DNA of 64,000 bases from Sapria himalayana (Eukaryota; Streptophyta; Magnoliopsida; Malpighiales; Rafflesiaceae): contig JAREIK010010306.1 in NCBI GenBank assembly GCA_029783825.1, forward strand, positions 126,501 to 190,500. The letters run 5' to 3'. Under the pieces are notes generated by a model. The model was not told where the DNA came from. It made no database searches and saw only the letters and a program-made list of their open reading frames with translations. Of the stretch, positions 51,987 through 64,000 are shown piece by piece. The stretch's first letter is position 1, and every line of letters starts with the position of its first letter. The position numbers were made by a program, and so were the translations under genes.

Positions 51987-54158
51987 ATAAATAATATATA
52001 AATATCTATCAATAAATAATAGTTTATTAATTGATTTTTTGATCATTATTATATTTATATTTATATTTAGTTTATTAATATCTATCAATAAAATTGTTTA
52101 TTTTTAATTTACATGATATATAATTATTAGGTTTATTATAACTAAATATTGTATTCACATTTGAAAAAGATTTAAAAATTATTATATTTATAAATGTTAT
52201 AACCTCAAAATTGATAAAAAATTTGAAAAATAATTTTTTTTGTTATTTCATTATTTAAATAAAACATATAAACTACTAAATGCCTAAACACTTAAATCAC
52301 TAAACTCCTAAACTTTTAAATACTTAAAGCATTAAACCGGTATTCCCTAAATAATTAATCATAAATCTCATTTTTTTTGTATTCATTATAATTTTAATAT
52401 TCATTTTAATTAGTTATTAGTTTTTTTTATAGAAATATTAATTGCAAAATAAAATTATGAATGAGTCAAATATAATTTAAATAATTTATCTTCATCAAAA
52501 AAATTTATAAGCTTATAAAAAGAATTAAAAATTTAAAAATAAAAATTTATTATTTAGTAATATATTTTACTTTGATTTTGAATCATTTTAGGTTATGCAA
52601 ATATATTTTAATTAATATCTATCTTATTAATAATAGTTTATTAATCTATTTTATGATCAGTATTATAATATCGATCAATAAAATTATTTATATTAAATTT
52701 ACATGATATTTAATTTTTATGATTATTATAATTAAATATTGTATTAACATATGAAAAAAAAATTAAAAATTATAATTTTTTCAATGGTTATAACCGTGAA
52801 AATAAAAAAAAATCATAAAAATAATTTTTTTGTTATTTAATTATTTAAATAAAAATTATAAACCACAAAATACCTAAATAATTAAATTATTAAACTTCTA
52901 ATCCCTGATACTACTGCAGCACACACACATAGCGACGAACCACAAAAAACACGTGCACATATTTTTGTCCATTTTGGTGTACCATTAAGAGGGGCCAGCA
53001 AGTCCTGGAAGCAGCCAAAACTATGGGCCACCAGCTTATAGAGGGCCTCACTAGCAAGCCGAGATGATAACATTCAGACAACTGACGAGACTGAGCAAAG
53101 TGGTCTGGAGTAAACCCAAGAGTAGCTAGTAGTGGGTCCCACTAGCCATATCAGGCAGCATAGAGGGCCACCCAACAGTCACCCAACAGGAGTAGCGAGT
53201 AATACATGATTAATTGGAGAGCTGATAAAATCCGAAGCATCACCAAGCAGGACCAGTAAGCAATTGAGTCCAGACCAGCCATACGGGAGCAAAAGATTCA
53301 AACTTGTAGTTTATGTTTGTAGTCTTATTTGTATTTTGAACTTTGTATGCACCATGTACTTGTAGAGATGGATCATGACATACTCACACACACAATCTTG
53401 TCTGTTCTCTATGTAACATGCAATGAGGGCAACTGGACCCATGAGTATCTCTAAGTGGGGCCCACTAATCCATTTTGTAAATACACATTACGGGTTGCTA
53501 CACTCCCAGGAGCAGAAGACCAAACTTTATAGAATTTTATAATTTTACTTGTATTCTAGGTTGGTTGTACGCATAGATAATTAGACTATGAGATGGATCT
53601 CATCACACATGCACACCGATGCATGCATGTTTTTTGATATTTTGTCGGTACAACATACAGCCACTTCTTGGAGCTCGAGGAGGAAGCATTCTAACCCAAG
53701 AGATACTCTTTTGAGGATCATTGGAGCAAAAGAATGTGGAATTCAGAGGAGAGAATGAATTGACAAAGTGCCGTAGATAAGGACTTGTGGATTTATAGCT
53801 ATTCAATTTTACATGTATTCCATTGCATAGTAATGACATATGCAAATGCTTGATGCTGCATGTCACACACATGCACAATCTTATATTTGCATAGTTTTAA
53901 TATTGAATATCATTCAGGTTCCTCCAAAAGGCTTGGACAAATCTGAATTGAAAGGAAGCAGTGGGCATAATGACTCAATGCAAACTCTAAATTCCGGGAA
54001 TGCCAGGTGATTTTAGTTGTATTCGTACTCTTGGAATTATTAGGCATTATGTTTTTTATGTATTTTATGCATAAAATCATTAAGGTGCATATGATTTGGT
54101 GGGCTGGCCTAAATTAGTCAGCTTTATAGTCTCTTGTAAGTTGTGTGCCTAAATGATA

Positions 54159-54198
54159 AATAAAGTGTGTATTTTCAAAAAAAAAACAAAAAAAAACC
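54159..54198 (+). other. AATAAA signal and A-rich tract, block copy 3
   Basis: AATAAA at 54,159-54,164, then 'gtgtgtattttc' and a long A run broken by one C. Same order as in the other two copies. The number of A residues differs, as expected of a homopolymer. Confidence 0.45.
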
Positions 54199-54272
54199 AT
54201 AACACAAAACTTTAAATCCTAAGCCTTAAACCATAAACTATATCCATGGTCCATAAACCCTAAATCCTAAAT
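54199..54272 (+). repeat. Degenerate telomere-like tract inside block copy 3
   Basis: 'ctttaaatcctaagcctta', 'aaccataaac' and 'ataaaccctaaatcctaaa' resemble CCCTAAA words. More decayed than in copy 2 at its start. Confidence 0.6.
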
Positions 54273-55211
54273 TTAATGTTTTGTAATTTTATAATCAAAT
54301 GACTAAGTGTTAAATTTAAATTGAAATTCACAACTTTTATGAATGTCAAAGATTTATCTTTTTGTATATGTAACACAAAGTCGTGACTCAAGGGGTGAGT
54401 TATGGATTCAGTCTCTTTCTTGCTTTAGATTATTGTAGCATTAGCAATGCTCATGATTGTATATTTCGTTTCTAGAACACAAAATCATATCGATGTGAAT
54501 ATGCCATAACTTGTGTCTCTCTGTTGAACATATTGTTATGGCACTAAGATTGATCATGAATACATATTTAATCACTATAATACTGGGTCACATATTGTAT
54601 ATGACCATAGCTTGTGCATTTTATCTTTATATTGCAAAGTCATTGCACTAGGAATGATTGTAACTTTGGACATTCCTCAAAAGCAAAAGACATGACCTTA
54701 GAAATATTAAAAGCTCAAGTATTACTCTTTATAACTTTCTATAGCTAAAATTCTTGGGATTGGAAATATCACTATGCCATTTTTCTTTGATTTGTGACCT
54801 CAAGTGTCAATATGCAAGACTAATATTTTGAGCAATTATTAAAACCTTTTATACATTTGAATATGATTCATTTACACTTTTTTGGGTATTGTGAGCATGT
54901 ATACATAACTCATTTAATATAAAAAAAAGAAATGATACTTTTCATATCCATGAGGATATAAAAAAAAGGCTTAGACATGCCAATAAAATAAATTTTTTGA
55001 TTCTTCATTGAAAGAGAGCCCATACTTCTTCCCCTGCTCAAACCGCCCCAGGGGTAGTTTGTACTAATAGGATACAAGGGGGTTATTTTTTTAGAGGTGA
55101 ACTATGTTTAAAAATAATTGCTTTGAGTGTGTGCATGAGAGATATTTTAGAAGAAATTACAATAATCTCTATAAATAGCAACCTCAACAATTAAAATTAT
55201 TCATTATAATT

Positions 55212-55244
55212 ATTTTAATTTTAATTTTAATTTTAATTTTAATT
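55212..55244. repeat. (ATTTTA)n low-complexity run at the truncated block edge
   Basis: About five units of period 6 (attttaattttaatttta). It sits exactly where copy 3 of the block loses its last 200 bp and re-enters satellite, so it is likely a slippage product at a deletion repair site. The run is absent at the matching edges at 36,41x and 7,64x. Confidence 0.85.
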
Positions 55245-57689
55245 ATTTATCAGTTTATTTTTATAGAAATATTAATTACAAAATAAATTATTAGTGAGAC
55301 AGATCTAAATTCAATTAAACTGGTATATCCTAAATAATAAAGAATAAATCTCATTTTTTTTCCTTTTAATTTTAAATATTCAAATTTAATTATTTATTTG
55401 TTTATTTTTATATAAATATTAATTACAAGATAAATTATGAGTTACACAAATATAATTTATATAAATTATTCTTTATCAAAAGAATAAAGTTAAACTTTTT
55501 AATAGAAAAAAAAATTCAAAACAAAAAATTATTATATAGTAATATATTTTGCTTTGCTTCTGAATCATTTTAGGTTTTGTAATTATATTATAATTGATAT
55601 CTATCTTATTAATAATAAATTATTAATTTATTTTTTGATCATTATTAGAATATTTATCAATAAAATAGTTTATATTGAATTTATATGATATATAAATATA
55701 ATGATTATTATAACTAAATATTGAATTCACTTTTGAAAAAAATTTAAAAATTATTATATTTTCTAAGGTTATAACCTTTGAAAATATCAAAAAATAATAA
55801 AAAATAATTTTTATTTTTTTTATTTTTTGAATAAAACCTATAAACTACTAAATGCATACACTGTTAAATAAGTAAACTATTAGACCCCTTAATGCCTAAA
55901 TACAATAACCATTAAACCGATATATAATACATAATAAATAATAAATCATATTTTTATTTTTATTTATTATAATTTTAAATATTCATTTTAATTATTTATT
56001 AAGTTATTCTTATAGAAATATTTATTACAAAATAAATAATGAGTGTGACAAATATAATTTATTTTTTATGAAATAATATATATACGCATATAAAAGAAGT
56101 AAAAATTTAAAAATTTAAAATTATTATCTAGTAATATATTTTAGTTAAATTTTGAATCAATTTTGGTTTTGTAAATATTTTTTAATTAATTTCTATCTTT
56201 TTATTAATAGTTTATTAATTTAATTTTTGATCATTATTATAATATCTATCAATAAAATTGTTTATATTGAATTTATATGATATATAATTATTAATATTAT
56301 TATAAGTAAAATATTATATTTACTTTAAAAAAAATTTTAAATATTATTATATTTTCAAAGTTATAACCTATGAAAATGAGAAAAAATTATAAATTATTTA
56401 TTATCATTTTATTGTTTAAATAAAACCTATAAACCACTAAATGCCTAAAAACATAAATTGCTAAATTTTGAAATGACAAAACATCTAAATACTTAAACCA
56501 TTAAACTGGTATTCATTAATAACAAATCATAAATTTCATTTTAATTTTTATTCAGTATAATTTAGAATTTTTATTTTAAATATTTATCAGTTTATTTTTA
56601 TAGAAATATTAATTACAAATTAAATTTTTAGTGAAACTGATATAATTAAAATTAAACTGGTATACCCTAAATAATAATTAATAAATCTCATTTTTTTCTT
56701 TATAATTTTAAATATTGATTTTAATTATTTATTTGTTTATTTTTATATAAATATTAATTACAAAATAAATTATGATTTAGACAAATATAATTTATGTAAA
56801 TTATTTTTAATCAAAAAAATATAGATAAACTTTTTAAAATAAAAAAAAATTACAAAACAAAAAATTATTATATAGTAAAATATTTTGGTTTGCTTATGAA
56901 ACATTTTATGTTTTGTAATTATATTTTAATTGATATCTATCTTATTAATAATAGATTATTAATTTATTTTTTGATCATTATTAGAATATTAATCAATAAA
57001 ATTTATTATATGAATTTATGTGATATATAAATATGATGATTCTTATAACTAAATATTGTATTCACTTTTGAACAAAATTGAAAAATTATTATATTTTCAA
57101 ATGTTATCACCTTAAAAAATGATAAAAAAATAATAAAAATAAATTTTATGTTATTTCATTTTTTAAATAAAACGTATAGATCATTAAATACTTACATAAA
57201 TCAGTAAGCTCATAAATCATGAAATCCCTAAATACACAAACCTTTTAACAACTATATACTACTTAATAAATAATAAATCACATTTTTATTTCTATTTATT
57301 ATAAATTTAAATATTAATTTTAATTATTTATAGTTTAATTTTATAGAAAAATTAATTACAAAATAAATTTCGAGTGAGACAAATATTATTTAAATAATTT
57401 ATTTTATTTAAAAAAAATATAATTTTATAAAAAGATGGAAAATTTTAAAAATTAAAAATTATTATTTAGTAATATATTTTGATTTGATTTTGAATCATTT
57501 TGTGTTATGTAAATATATTGTAATTAATATTTATATTATTAATAATAGTTTATTAATTTAATTTTTGATCATTATTATAATATCTATCATTAAAATTATT
57601 TATATTGAATTTATATGATATATATTTAGTAAGATTAATATAAGTATACATTGTATTCACATTTCAAAATATTTTAAAAATTATTTTAT

Positions 57690-60120
57690 TTTCAAAGATT
57701 ATAATCTTTGAAAATCAGAAAAAATCAAAAAAAGAATTTTAAATTTTTATTATATAAATAAAAACTATAAACCAATAAATGCATAAAAACATAAATTACT
57801 AAACACCTAAACGACAAAACTCCTAAATAATCAAACCATTAAACCGGTAAACCATATATAATAAATCATAAATCTCATTTTAATTTGTATTCATTATAAT
57901 TTTAAATATTCTTTTTAATTATTTATTAGTTTATTTTTTATAGAAATATCAATCACAGAATAAATAATGAGTGAGACAAATATAATTATAATAATTTATT
58001 TTTAATCAAAAAAATTAAGCTTATTTAAAGATGTAAAAATTAAAAAAAAAATTATTATTTAGTAATATATTTTACATTGATTTTGAATCATTATATATAG
58101 GTTTTGCAATTATATTTTAATTGCAATCAATCTTATTAAAGATAGTTTATTAATTTTTTATTTGATCATTTTTATAATATCGAACAATAAAATTACTTAT
58201 ATTCGATTAAAATGTCTTATAATTATTAAGTTATTATAACTAAATATTATATTTACATTGTGAAAAAAATTTAAAAATTATTATATTTTCAAAAGTTATA
58301 ACCTTCAAAATTGATAAAAAATCACAAAAATAATTTTTTATTATTTTATTATTAAAATAAAACTTATAAACCACTAAATGCCTAACATTTAAATCTCTAG
58401 ACTCCTAAACCCCAAAACCCCCTAAATACTTAAACCATTAAACCTATATAACCTAAATAATAAATAATATATCTCATTTTTATTTGTATTCATTATAATT
58501 TTAAAAATTCATTTTAATTATTTTTTAGTTTATTTTTATAGAAATATTAATTACAAAATAAATAATGAGTGAGACAGATATAATTTAAATAAATTATTTT
58601 TTATGAAAAAAAATAAGCTTATAAAAATAAACAAAATTTCAAAAATTTAAAGTTTTATTTAGTATTATAATTTAATTTGATTTTGAATTATTTTGGGTTC
58701 TGCAAATATATTTTAATTAATATCTATCTTATTAATAATAGTTTATTAATTTATTTTTTGATCATTTTTATAATCTATATTAATACATTTTTTTACATTG
58801 AATCTACAACAAATATAATTATTAATATTATTATAACTACGTATTGTATTCATATTTTATAACTATTAAAAAATTATTATATTTTTAAAGGTTATAACAT
58901 TTGAAAATCACTAAAATTCATAAAAATAATTTTTTTGTTATTTCATTGATTAAATAAAACCTATAAACACCTAAATGTGTAAACATATAAATTAATAATC
59001 TACTTAACCCCAAAACTACAAAAAAACTTAAATAATTAAATAGTTATACTCTAAATAATAAATCATAAATCTCATTTTTATTAGTATACATTATAATTTT
59101 AAATATACATTTTAATTATTTATTAGTTTAATTTTATAGAAATATAAATTAAAAAATAAATTATTAGTGAGACAAATATAATTTAATAATTTATTTTTAA
59201 TTAAAAAATATATAGGCTTATAAATGGATACAAAATTTAAAAATTTAAAATTAATATTTTTTAAAATATTTCACTTAGAATTTGAGTCATTTTAGGTTTT
59301 GCAAATATATTTTAAACAATATTTATCTTATTAATAATTGGTTATTACTTTTTTATGATCCTTACTATAATAAATATCAATAAAATAGTTTATATTGAAT
59401 TTATATGATATATAATTATTATTATTGTTATAACTTTATATTGTATTCACTTTTGAAAAAAAAAATTTAAAAATTATTATATTTTCAAAGGTTATAATAT
59501 TCAAAAATGAGAAAAAATAACAAAAATATATTTTTTGCTATTTTATATTTTATATAAAACCTATAAACCACTAATGACTAAATACTAAAATGACTAAAAT
59601 CCTAAACCCTGAAGCCCATAAATACTTAAAACATTAATCGCAGTTTTATTAGTTTTCATTATAAGTTTAAATAATTATTTTAATTATTTATCAGTTTATT
59701 TTTATAGAAATTAATTACAAAATAAATTATTACTACGACATATATAATTTAAATAATTTATTTTTTATCAAGAAAAATGCTCATAAAAAAGTCAAAATTT
59801 TAAAAATATAAAATTATTATTTAATAATATATCTTATTTTGATTTTGAATCATTTTAGATTCTACAATTATATTTTAATTTATATCATTCTTATAAATGC
59901 AAGTTTATTAATTTATTTATTGATTATTATTATAATATCTATCAATAAAATTATTTATAGTGAGTTTACATTATATGTAATTATTAAGATTATTATAACT
60001 AAATATTATATTCACATTTAAAAAAATTAAAAATTAATATTTTCAAATGTTAGAACCTTCAAAAATAAAAAAAAAATCAAAAAATTAAATTTTTTGTTTT
60101 TTCAATTTTTGAAAAAAAAC
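57690..60120 (+). repeat. Five-monomer module, occurrence 3
   Basis: Cores at 57,697, 58,297, 58,889, 59,490 and 60,048 pair with occurrence 1 and 2. The variant words 'accatatataataaatc', 'gtgtaaacatataaattaa' and 'ctgaagcccataaatac' confirm it. It carries the uninterrupted form of the solo-LTR target near 57,850. Confidence 0.8.
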
Positions 60121-60966
60121 TATAAATCACTAAAGGTCTAAACAATTAAATCACTAAACTCTTAAACCACAAAACACCTAAATACTTTAACCATTAAACC
60201 TGTATATACTGAATAATAAATAATAAATCTAAATTTTATTTGTCTTAATTATAATTTTAAATATTCATTTTAATTTTTTAGTAGTTTATTATTATAGAAT
60301 TATAAATTATAAAATAAATTATGAGTATGAAAATTATAATTTAAATAATTTGTTTTTAAAAACAAAAATATAAAGTTATAAAAAAATCAAAACATTAAAA
60401 AAAATTATTATTTAGTAATATATTTTACTTTGATTTGAATAAATTTAGATTTTGCAAATAATTTTTAAATAATAACTATTTTATTAATATTAGGTTATTA
60501 ATTTATTTTTTGATCATAATTATAATTTCTAGAAAAATAATTATTTATATTGAATTTAAATGAATTATAATTATAAAGATTATTATAAATAAAAATTATA
60601 TTTACATTTAAAAAAAATTTAAAAATTATTATATTTTTAAAGGATATAATCTTCAAAAATTAGAAAAAATAACAAAAATAAATTTTTTGTTATATCATTG
60701 TTTAAATAAAACTTATAACCCACTAAATGCCTAAAGACTTAAACCTCTAATCTCCTAAACACAAAAGCCCCTAAATACTCAAACCTTTAAACTCGTAAAC
60801 CTTAAATATAATTTAAATAATTTATTAAAATATTAATTACAAAATAAATTATGAGTGATACAAATATAATTTAAATAATTTATTTTTCATAAAAAAATAT
60901 ATAATCTTATAAAAAGAAGCCAAAACTAAAAAACAAAAATTATTATTTAGTAATAAATTTTACTTG

Positions 60967-62748
60967 GATTTTGAATAATTTTAGGTTTTGCAATTATATT
61001 TTAATTTATATCCATCATAATAATAATAACATATTAATTTATTTTTTGTTAATTGATATCATATCTATGAATAAAATTGTTTATATTTAGTTTATATTAT
61101 ATATAATTATAATGATTATTATTACTAAATATTGTATTCACCATTGAAAATAAGAAAAAATATCAAAAATAATTTTTTTGTTATTTCATTGTTTAAACAA
61201 AACCTATAAACCACTAAATGCCTAAAAACATAAATTGCTAAAGTTCTTAATGACAAAACCTCTATATACTTAAAATATTAAACTAGTATACATTAATAAT
61301 AATTCATAAATCTCATTTTAATTTTTATTCAGTATAATTTTAAATTTTTATTTTAATTATTTAACAGTTTATTTTTATTGAAATATTAATAACAAAATAA
61401 ATTATTTGTGAGATAAATATAATTTAAATTAAACTGATATACCCTAAATAATAAAGAATAAATCTCATTTTATTTCATTATAATTTTAAATATTCATTTT
61501 AATTATTTATTTGTTTATATTTATATAAATATTAATTAAAAAATAAATTATGAGTTAGGCAAATATAATTTATATAAATTATTTTTCATCAAAAAAAATA
61601 TAGTTAAACTTATTAAAATAAAAAAAAATTAAAGAGCAAAAAATTATTATATAGTAATATAATTTGCTTTGCTTCTGAATCATTATAGGTTTTGTAATTA
61701 TATTTTAATTATATCTATCTTATTAATAATAAATTATTAATTTATTTTTTGATCATTATTAGAATATTTATCAATAATATTGTTTATTTTGAATTTATAT
61801 GATATATAAATATAATGATTATTATAACTAAATATTAAATTCTCATTTGAAAACAATTTAAAAATTATTAAAGTTTCAAAGGTTATAACCTTTGAAAATA
61901 TCAAAAAATAATAAAAAAAATATTTTGTTATTTTAAGTTTTAAATAAAACCTATAAACCACTAAATACATACACAGTTAAATCTCTAAAGTCTTAAAGCC
62001 CGTAATGCATAAATACATAAACCATTAAACTGCTATATACTACTTAATAATTAAGAAATTTAATCTTTATTTCAATTTATTATAATTTAAATATTTTTTT
62101 TAATTATTTTTTAGTTTTTTTTATATAAATTTTTATTACAAAATAAATTATGAGTGCGACAAATATAATTTAAATAATTTATTTTTAATAAAAAAAGTAT
62201 TTACGCTTATAAAATAATTAAAAATTTAAAAATTAAAAATTATAATTAAGTAATATATTTTACTTTAATTTTGATTCAATTTAGGTTTTGTAAATATTTT
62301 TTAATGAATATCTATCTTATTATTAAAAGTTTAATAATTTAATTTTTGATCATTATAATAATATATATCAATAAAATTGTTTATATTGAATTTATATGAT
62401 ATAAAATATTTATTAAGATTATTATAACTAAATATTATATTTACATTTAAAAAAAATTTAGAAATTTTTATATTTTCAAAGGGTATAACCTTCAAAAATT
62501 AGAAAAAAAAATAAAAATAAATTTTTTATTATATCATTGTTTAAATAAAACTTATAGACCACTAAATGACTAAATACTTCAATCTATAAACTACTAAGCA
62601 CAAAAGCCCCTAAATACTTAAAACTTTAAACTCGTAAACCTTAAATATAATTTAAATAATTTATTTTTAATTAACAAAAAATATAAGCTTATAAAAAGAA
62701 GCAAACCCTTAAAAACAAAAATTAATATTTGGTAATAAATTTTACTTT
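60967..62748 (+). repeat. 1,782-bp tandem duplication, first copy
   Basis: From about 60,967 the sequence recurs exactly 1,782 bp later. By eye only four substitutions separate the copies over the part visible twice (61,441, 61,559, 61,843 and 62,001 against 63,223, 63,341, 63,625 and 63,783). The unit is about three monomers long, with one core deleted (near 61,140). Left of 60,967 the two sides diverge. The region at 62.1-62.75 kb resembles 42.2-42.5 and 40.8-41.15 kb, so the unit itself is a mosaic. Confidence 0.95.
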
Positions 62749-64000
62749 GATTTTGAATAATTTTAGGTTTTGCAATTATATTTTAATTTATATCCATCAT
62801 AATAATAATAACATATTAATTTATTTTTTGTTAATTGATATCATATCTATGAATAAAATTGTTTATATTTAGTTTATATTATATATAATTATAATGATTA
62901 TTATTACTAAATATTGTATTCACCATTGAAAATAAGAAAAAATATCAAAAATAATTTTTTTGTTATTTCATTGTTTAAACAAAACCTATAAACCACTAAA
63001 TGCCTAAAAACATAAATTGCTAAAGTTCTTAATGACAAAACCTCTATATACTTAAAATATTAAACTAGTATACATTAATAATAATTCATAAATCTCATTT
63101 TAATTTTTATTCAGTATAATTTTAAATTTTTATTTTAATTATTTAACAGTTTATTTTTATTGAAATATTAATAACAAAATAAATTATTTGTGAGATAAAT
63201 ATAATTTAAATTAAACTGATATTCCCTAAATAATAAAGAATAAATCTCATTTTATTTCATTATAATTTTAAATATTCATTTTAATTATTTATTTGTTTAT
63301 ATTTATATAAATATTAATTAAAAAATAAATTATGAGTTAGACAAATATAATTTATATAAATTATTTTTCATCAAAAAAAATATAGTTAAACTTATTAAAA
63401 TAAAAAAAAATTAAAGAGCAAAAAATTATTATATAGTAATATAATTTGCTTTGCTTCTGAATCATTATAGGTTTTGTAATTATATTTTAATTATATCTAT
63501 CTTATTAATAATAAATTATTAATTTATTTTTTGATCATTATTAGAATATTTATCAATAATATTGTTTATTTTGAATTTATATGATATATAAATATAATGA
63601 TTATTATAACTAAATATTAAATTCACATTTGAAAACAATTTAAAAATTATTAAAGTTTCAAAGGTTATAACCTTTGAAAATATCAAAAAATAATAAAAAA
63701 AATATTTTGTTATTTTAAGTTTTAAATAAAACCTATAAACCACTAAATACATACACAGTTAAATCTCTAAAGTCTTAAAGCCAGTAATGCATAAATACAT
63801 AAACCATTAAACTGCTATATACTACTTAATAATTAAGAAATTTAATCTTTATTTCAATTTATTATAATTTAAATATTTTTTTTAATTATTTTTTAGTTTT
63901 TTTTATATAAATTTTTATTACAAAATAAATTATGAGTGCGACAAATATAATTTAAATAATTTATTTTTAATAAAAAAAGTATTTACGCTTATAAAATAAT
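62749..64000 (+). repeat. 1,782-bp tandem duplication, second copy (cut by window end)
   Basis: Near-identical to 60,967-62,218. It runs off the window, so further copies may follow. Its identity is far higher than among other monomers, making it the youngest change seen here. Confidence 0.95.

Larger units (their letters stand above)
36416..52905 (+). repeat. AT-rich ~0.6-kb satellite array, forward orientation (longest uninterrupted stretch)
   Basis: About 28 monomers with no foreign insert. Cores lie near 36,968, 37,560, 38,158, 38,757, 39,357, 40,335, 40,868, 41,345, 41,940, 42,540, 43,443, 44,038, 44,620, 45,155, 45,755, 46,358, 46,970, 47,570, 48,148, 48,747, 49,341, 49,893, 50,492, 51,068, 51,815, 52,193 and 52,785. 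Partial-monomer junctions lie near 36,510, 42,830 and 51,360, and short-monomer junctions near 41,020 and 44,760. At 39.5-39.9 kb a partial monomer with no core is inserted. Near 49,850 about 45 bp are missing at the start of the second higher-order copy. Frames at 38,551-38,772, 39,145-39,378, 47,935-48,120 and 51,483-51,734 all fall in the same part of the monomer and use non-ATG starts, so they are repeat readings and not genes. Confidence 0.93.
52906..55190 (+). repeat. 2.48-kb non-satellite block, copy 3, right end lost
   Basis: It matches copy 2 from 'tgatactactgca' on, with about ten differences in the first hundred bases by eye. It stops at 'aacctcaacaa' near 55,190, so the last ~200 bp present in copies 1 and 2 are missing. 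A period-6 low-complexity run follows, and then the satellite in the usual phase. Minus-strand frames at 52,882-53,073 and 53,603-53,878 match those of copy 2 in length, but most nucleotide differences change an amino acid, which argues against selection on protein. The AATAAA/A-rich/telomere-like core (54,159-54,272) is retained. Confidence 0.9.
49871..64000 (+). repeat. Higher-order repeat of ~19 kb, copy 2 (cut by window end)
   Basis: It begins with a hybrid monomer near 49.87 kb whose text 'gtgaaaaaataacaaaaat' and 'ctcctaaatctcgaaaac' matches 30.95-31.08 kb. It contains the second hairpin, block copy 3, and the five-monomer module at 57.7-60.1 kb. It is not an exact repeat of copy 1, but a mosaic with local gains and losses. 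Confidence 0.75.
55191..64000 (+). repeat. AT-rich ~0.6-kb satellite array, forward orientation
   Basis: About fifteen monomers. Cores lie near 55,768, 56,358, 57,100, 57,697, 58,297, 58,889, 59,490, 60,048, 60,645, 61,880, 62,480 and 63,662; the one expected near 61,140 is deleted. Partial-monomer junctions near 55,310 and 56,650 define a 1.34-kb dimer, and those near 61,430 and 63,212 belong to the 1,782-bp tandem pair. Frames at 58,677-58,862, 59,839-60,021, 61,737-61,970 and 63,519-63,752 are readings of the repeat. No gene was found. Confidence 0.92.

Noticed and set aside
61737..61970. Two almost identical 77-residue frames (also 63,519-63,752)
   Set aside because: They are identical because they lie in the 1,782-bp tandem duplication, not because of selection; other monomers do not keep the frame.
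1..64000. CRISPR-like or bacterial origin because of regularly spaced palindromes
   Set aside because: Repeat spacing is ~600 bp with homologous, not unique, sequence between, and the hAT and LTR insertions are of plant type. No bacterial gene is present.
1..64000. Organelle (mitochondrial or plastid) origin of the AT-rich DNA
   Set aside because: No organelle gene, tRNA or rRNA sequence is recognisable in 64 kb, and the tandem organisation fits a nuclear satellite.

Overview
The window is a very AT-rich, non-coding block of plant repetitive DNA. I find no intact protein gene, tRNA or rRNA. A plant host (probably a flowering plant) is inferred from a decayed hAT transposase of plant type, a solo LTR that looks Ty1/copia-like, and CCCTAAA-like tracts. 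The species cannot be told from the sequence.

Most of the window (about 52 kb) is one satellite family with a monomer of roughly 590-600 bp. Each monomer holds a perfect palindromic core (CAAAGGTTATAACCTTTG), a block of about 90 bp of phased CTAAA-type words that looks like degenerate telomere repeat, and often a TATAAGCTTATA palindrome. I call the strand reading 'cactaaatgcctaaa' then 'gattttgaatcattttagg' the forward orientation. Positions 1 to about 690 are forward, about 690-16,160 are reversed, and 16,160-64,000 are forward again.

Four kinds of foreign sequence break the array. (1) A 2.48-kb non-satellite block occurs three times: 7,649-10,126 (reversed with its satellite context), 33,941-36,415, and 52,906-55,190 (about 200 bp shorter at its right end). 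Its orientation relative to the satellite is constant, so it travels as part of a higher-order repeat. (2) A 3,687-bp hAT transposon with an 8-bp target duplication lies at 20,744-24,430; its transposase is broken by stops and frameshifts. (3) A 577-bp solo LTR with a 5-bp target duplication lies at 29,955-30,531, and uninterrupted paralogous sites are present elsewhere in the array. (4) TA microsatellites lie at 18.9, 28.8 and 46.7 kb.

The array has several levels of order. There is a mosaic higher-order repeat of about 19-20 kb (30.65-49.87 kb against 49.87-64 kb), with internal modules repeated at about 9.4, 9.9 and 10.7 kb offsets. There are local dimers of about 1.34 kb made by a shared partial-monomer junction. 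A near-identical 1,782-bp tandem duplication starts near 60,967. The order of events I infer is: the 2.48-kb block was captured early and amplified with the satellite; a 15.5-kb segment became inverted; the hAT and LTR elements inserted later, since each is single-copy here; the 1,782-bp duplication is the most recent change. The open reading frames in this window are chance frames in the repeats, apart from the hAT remnants.
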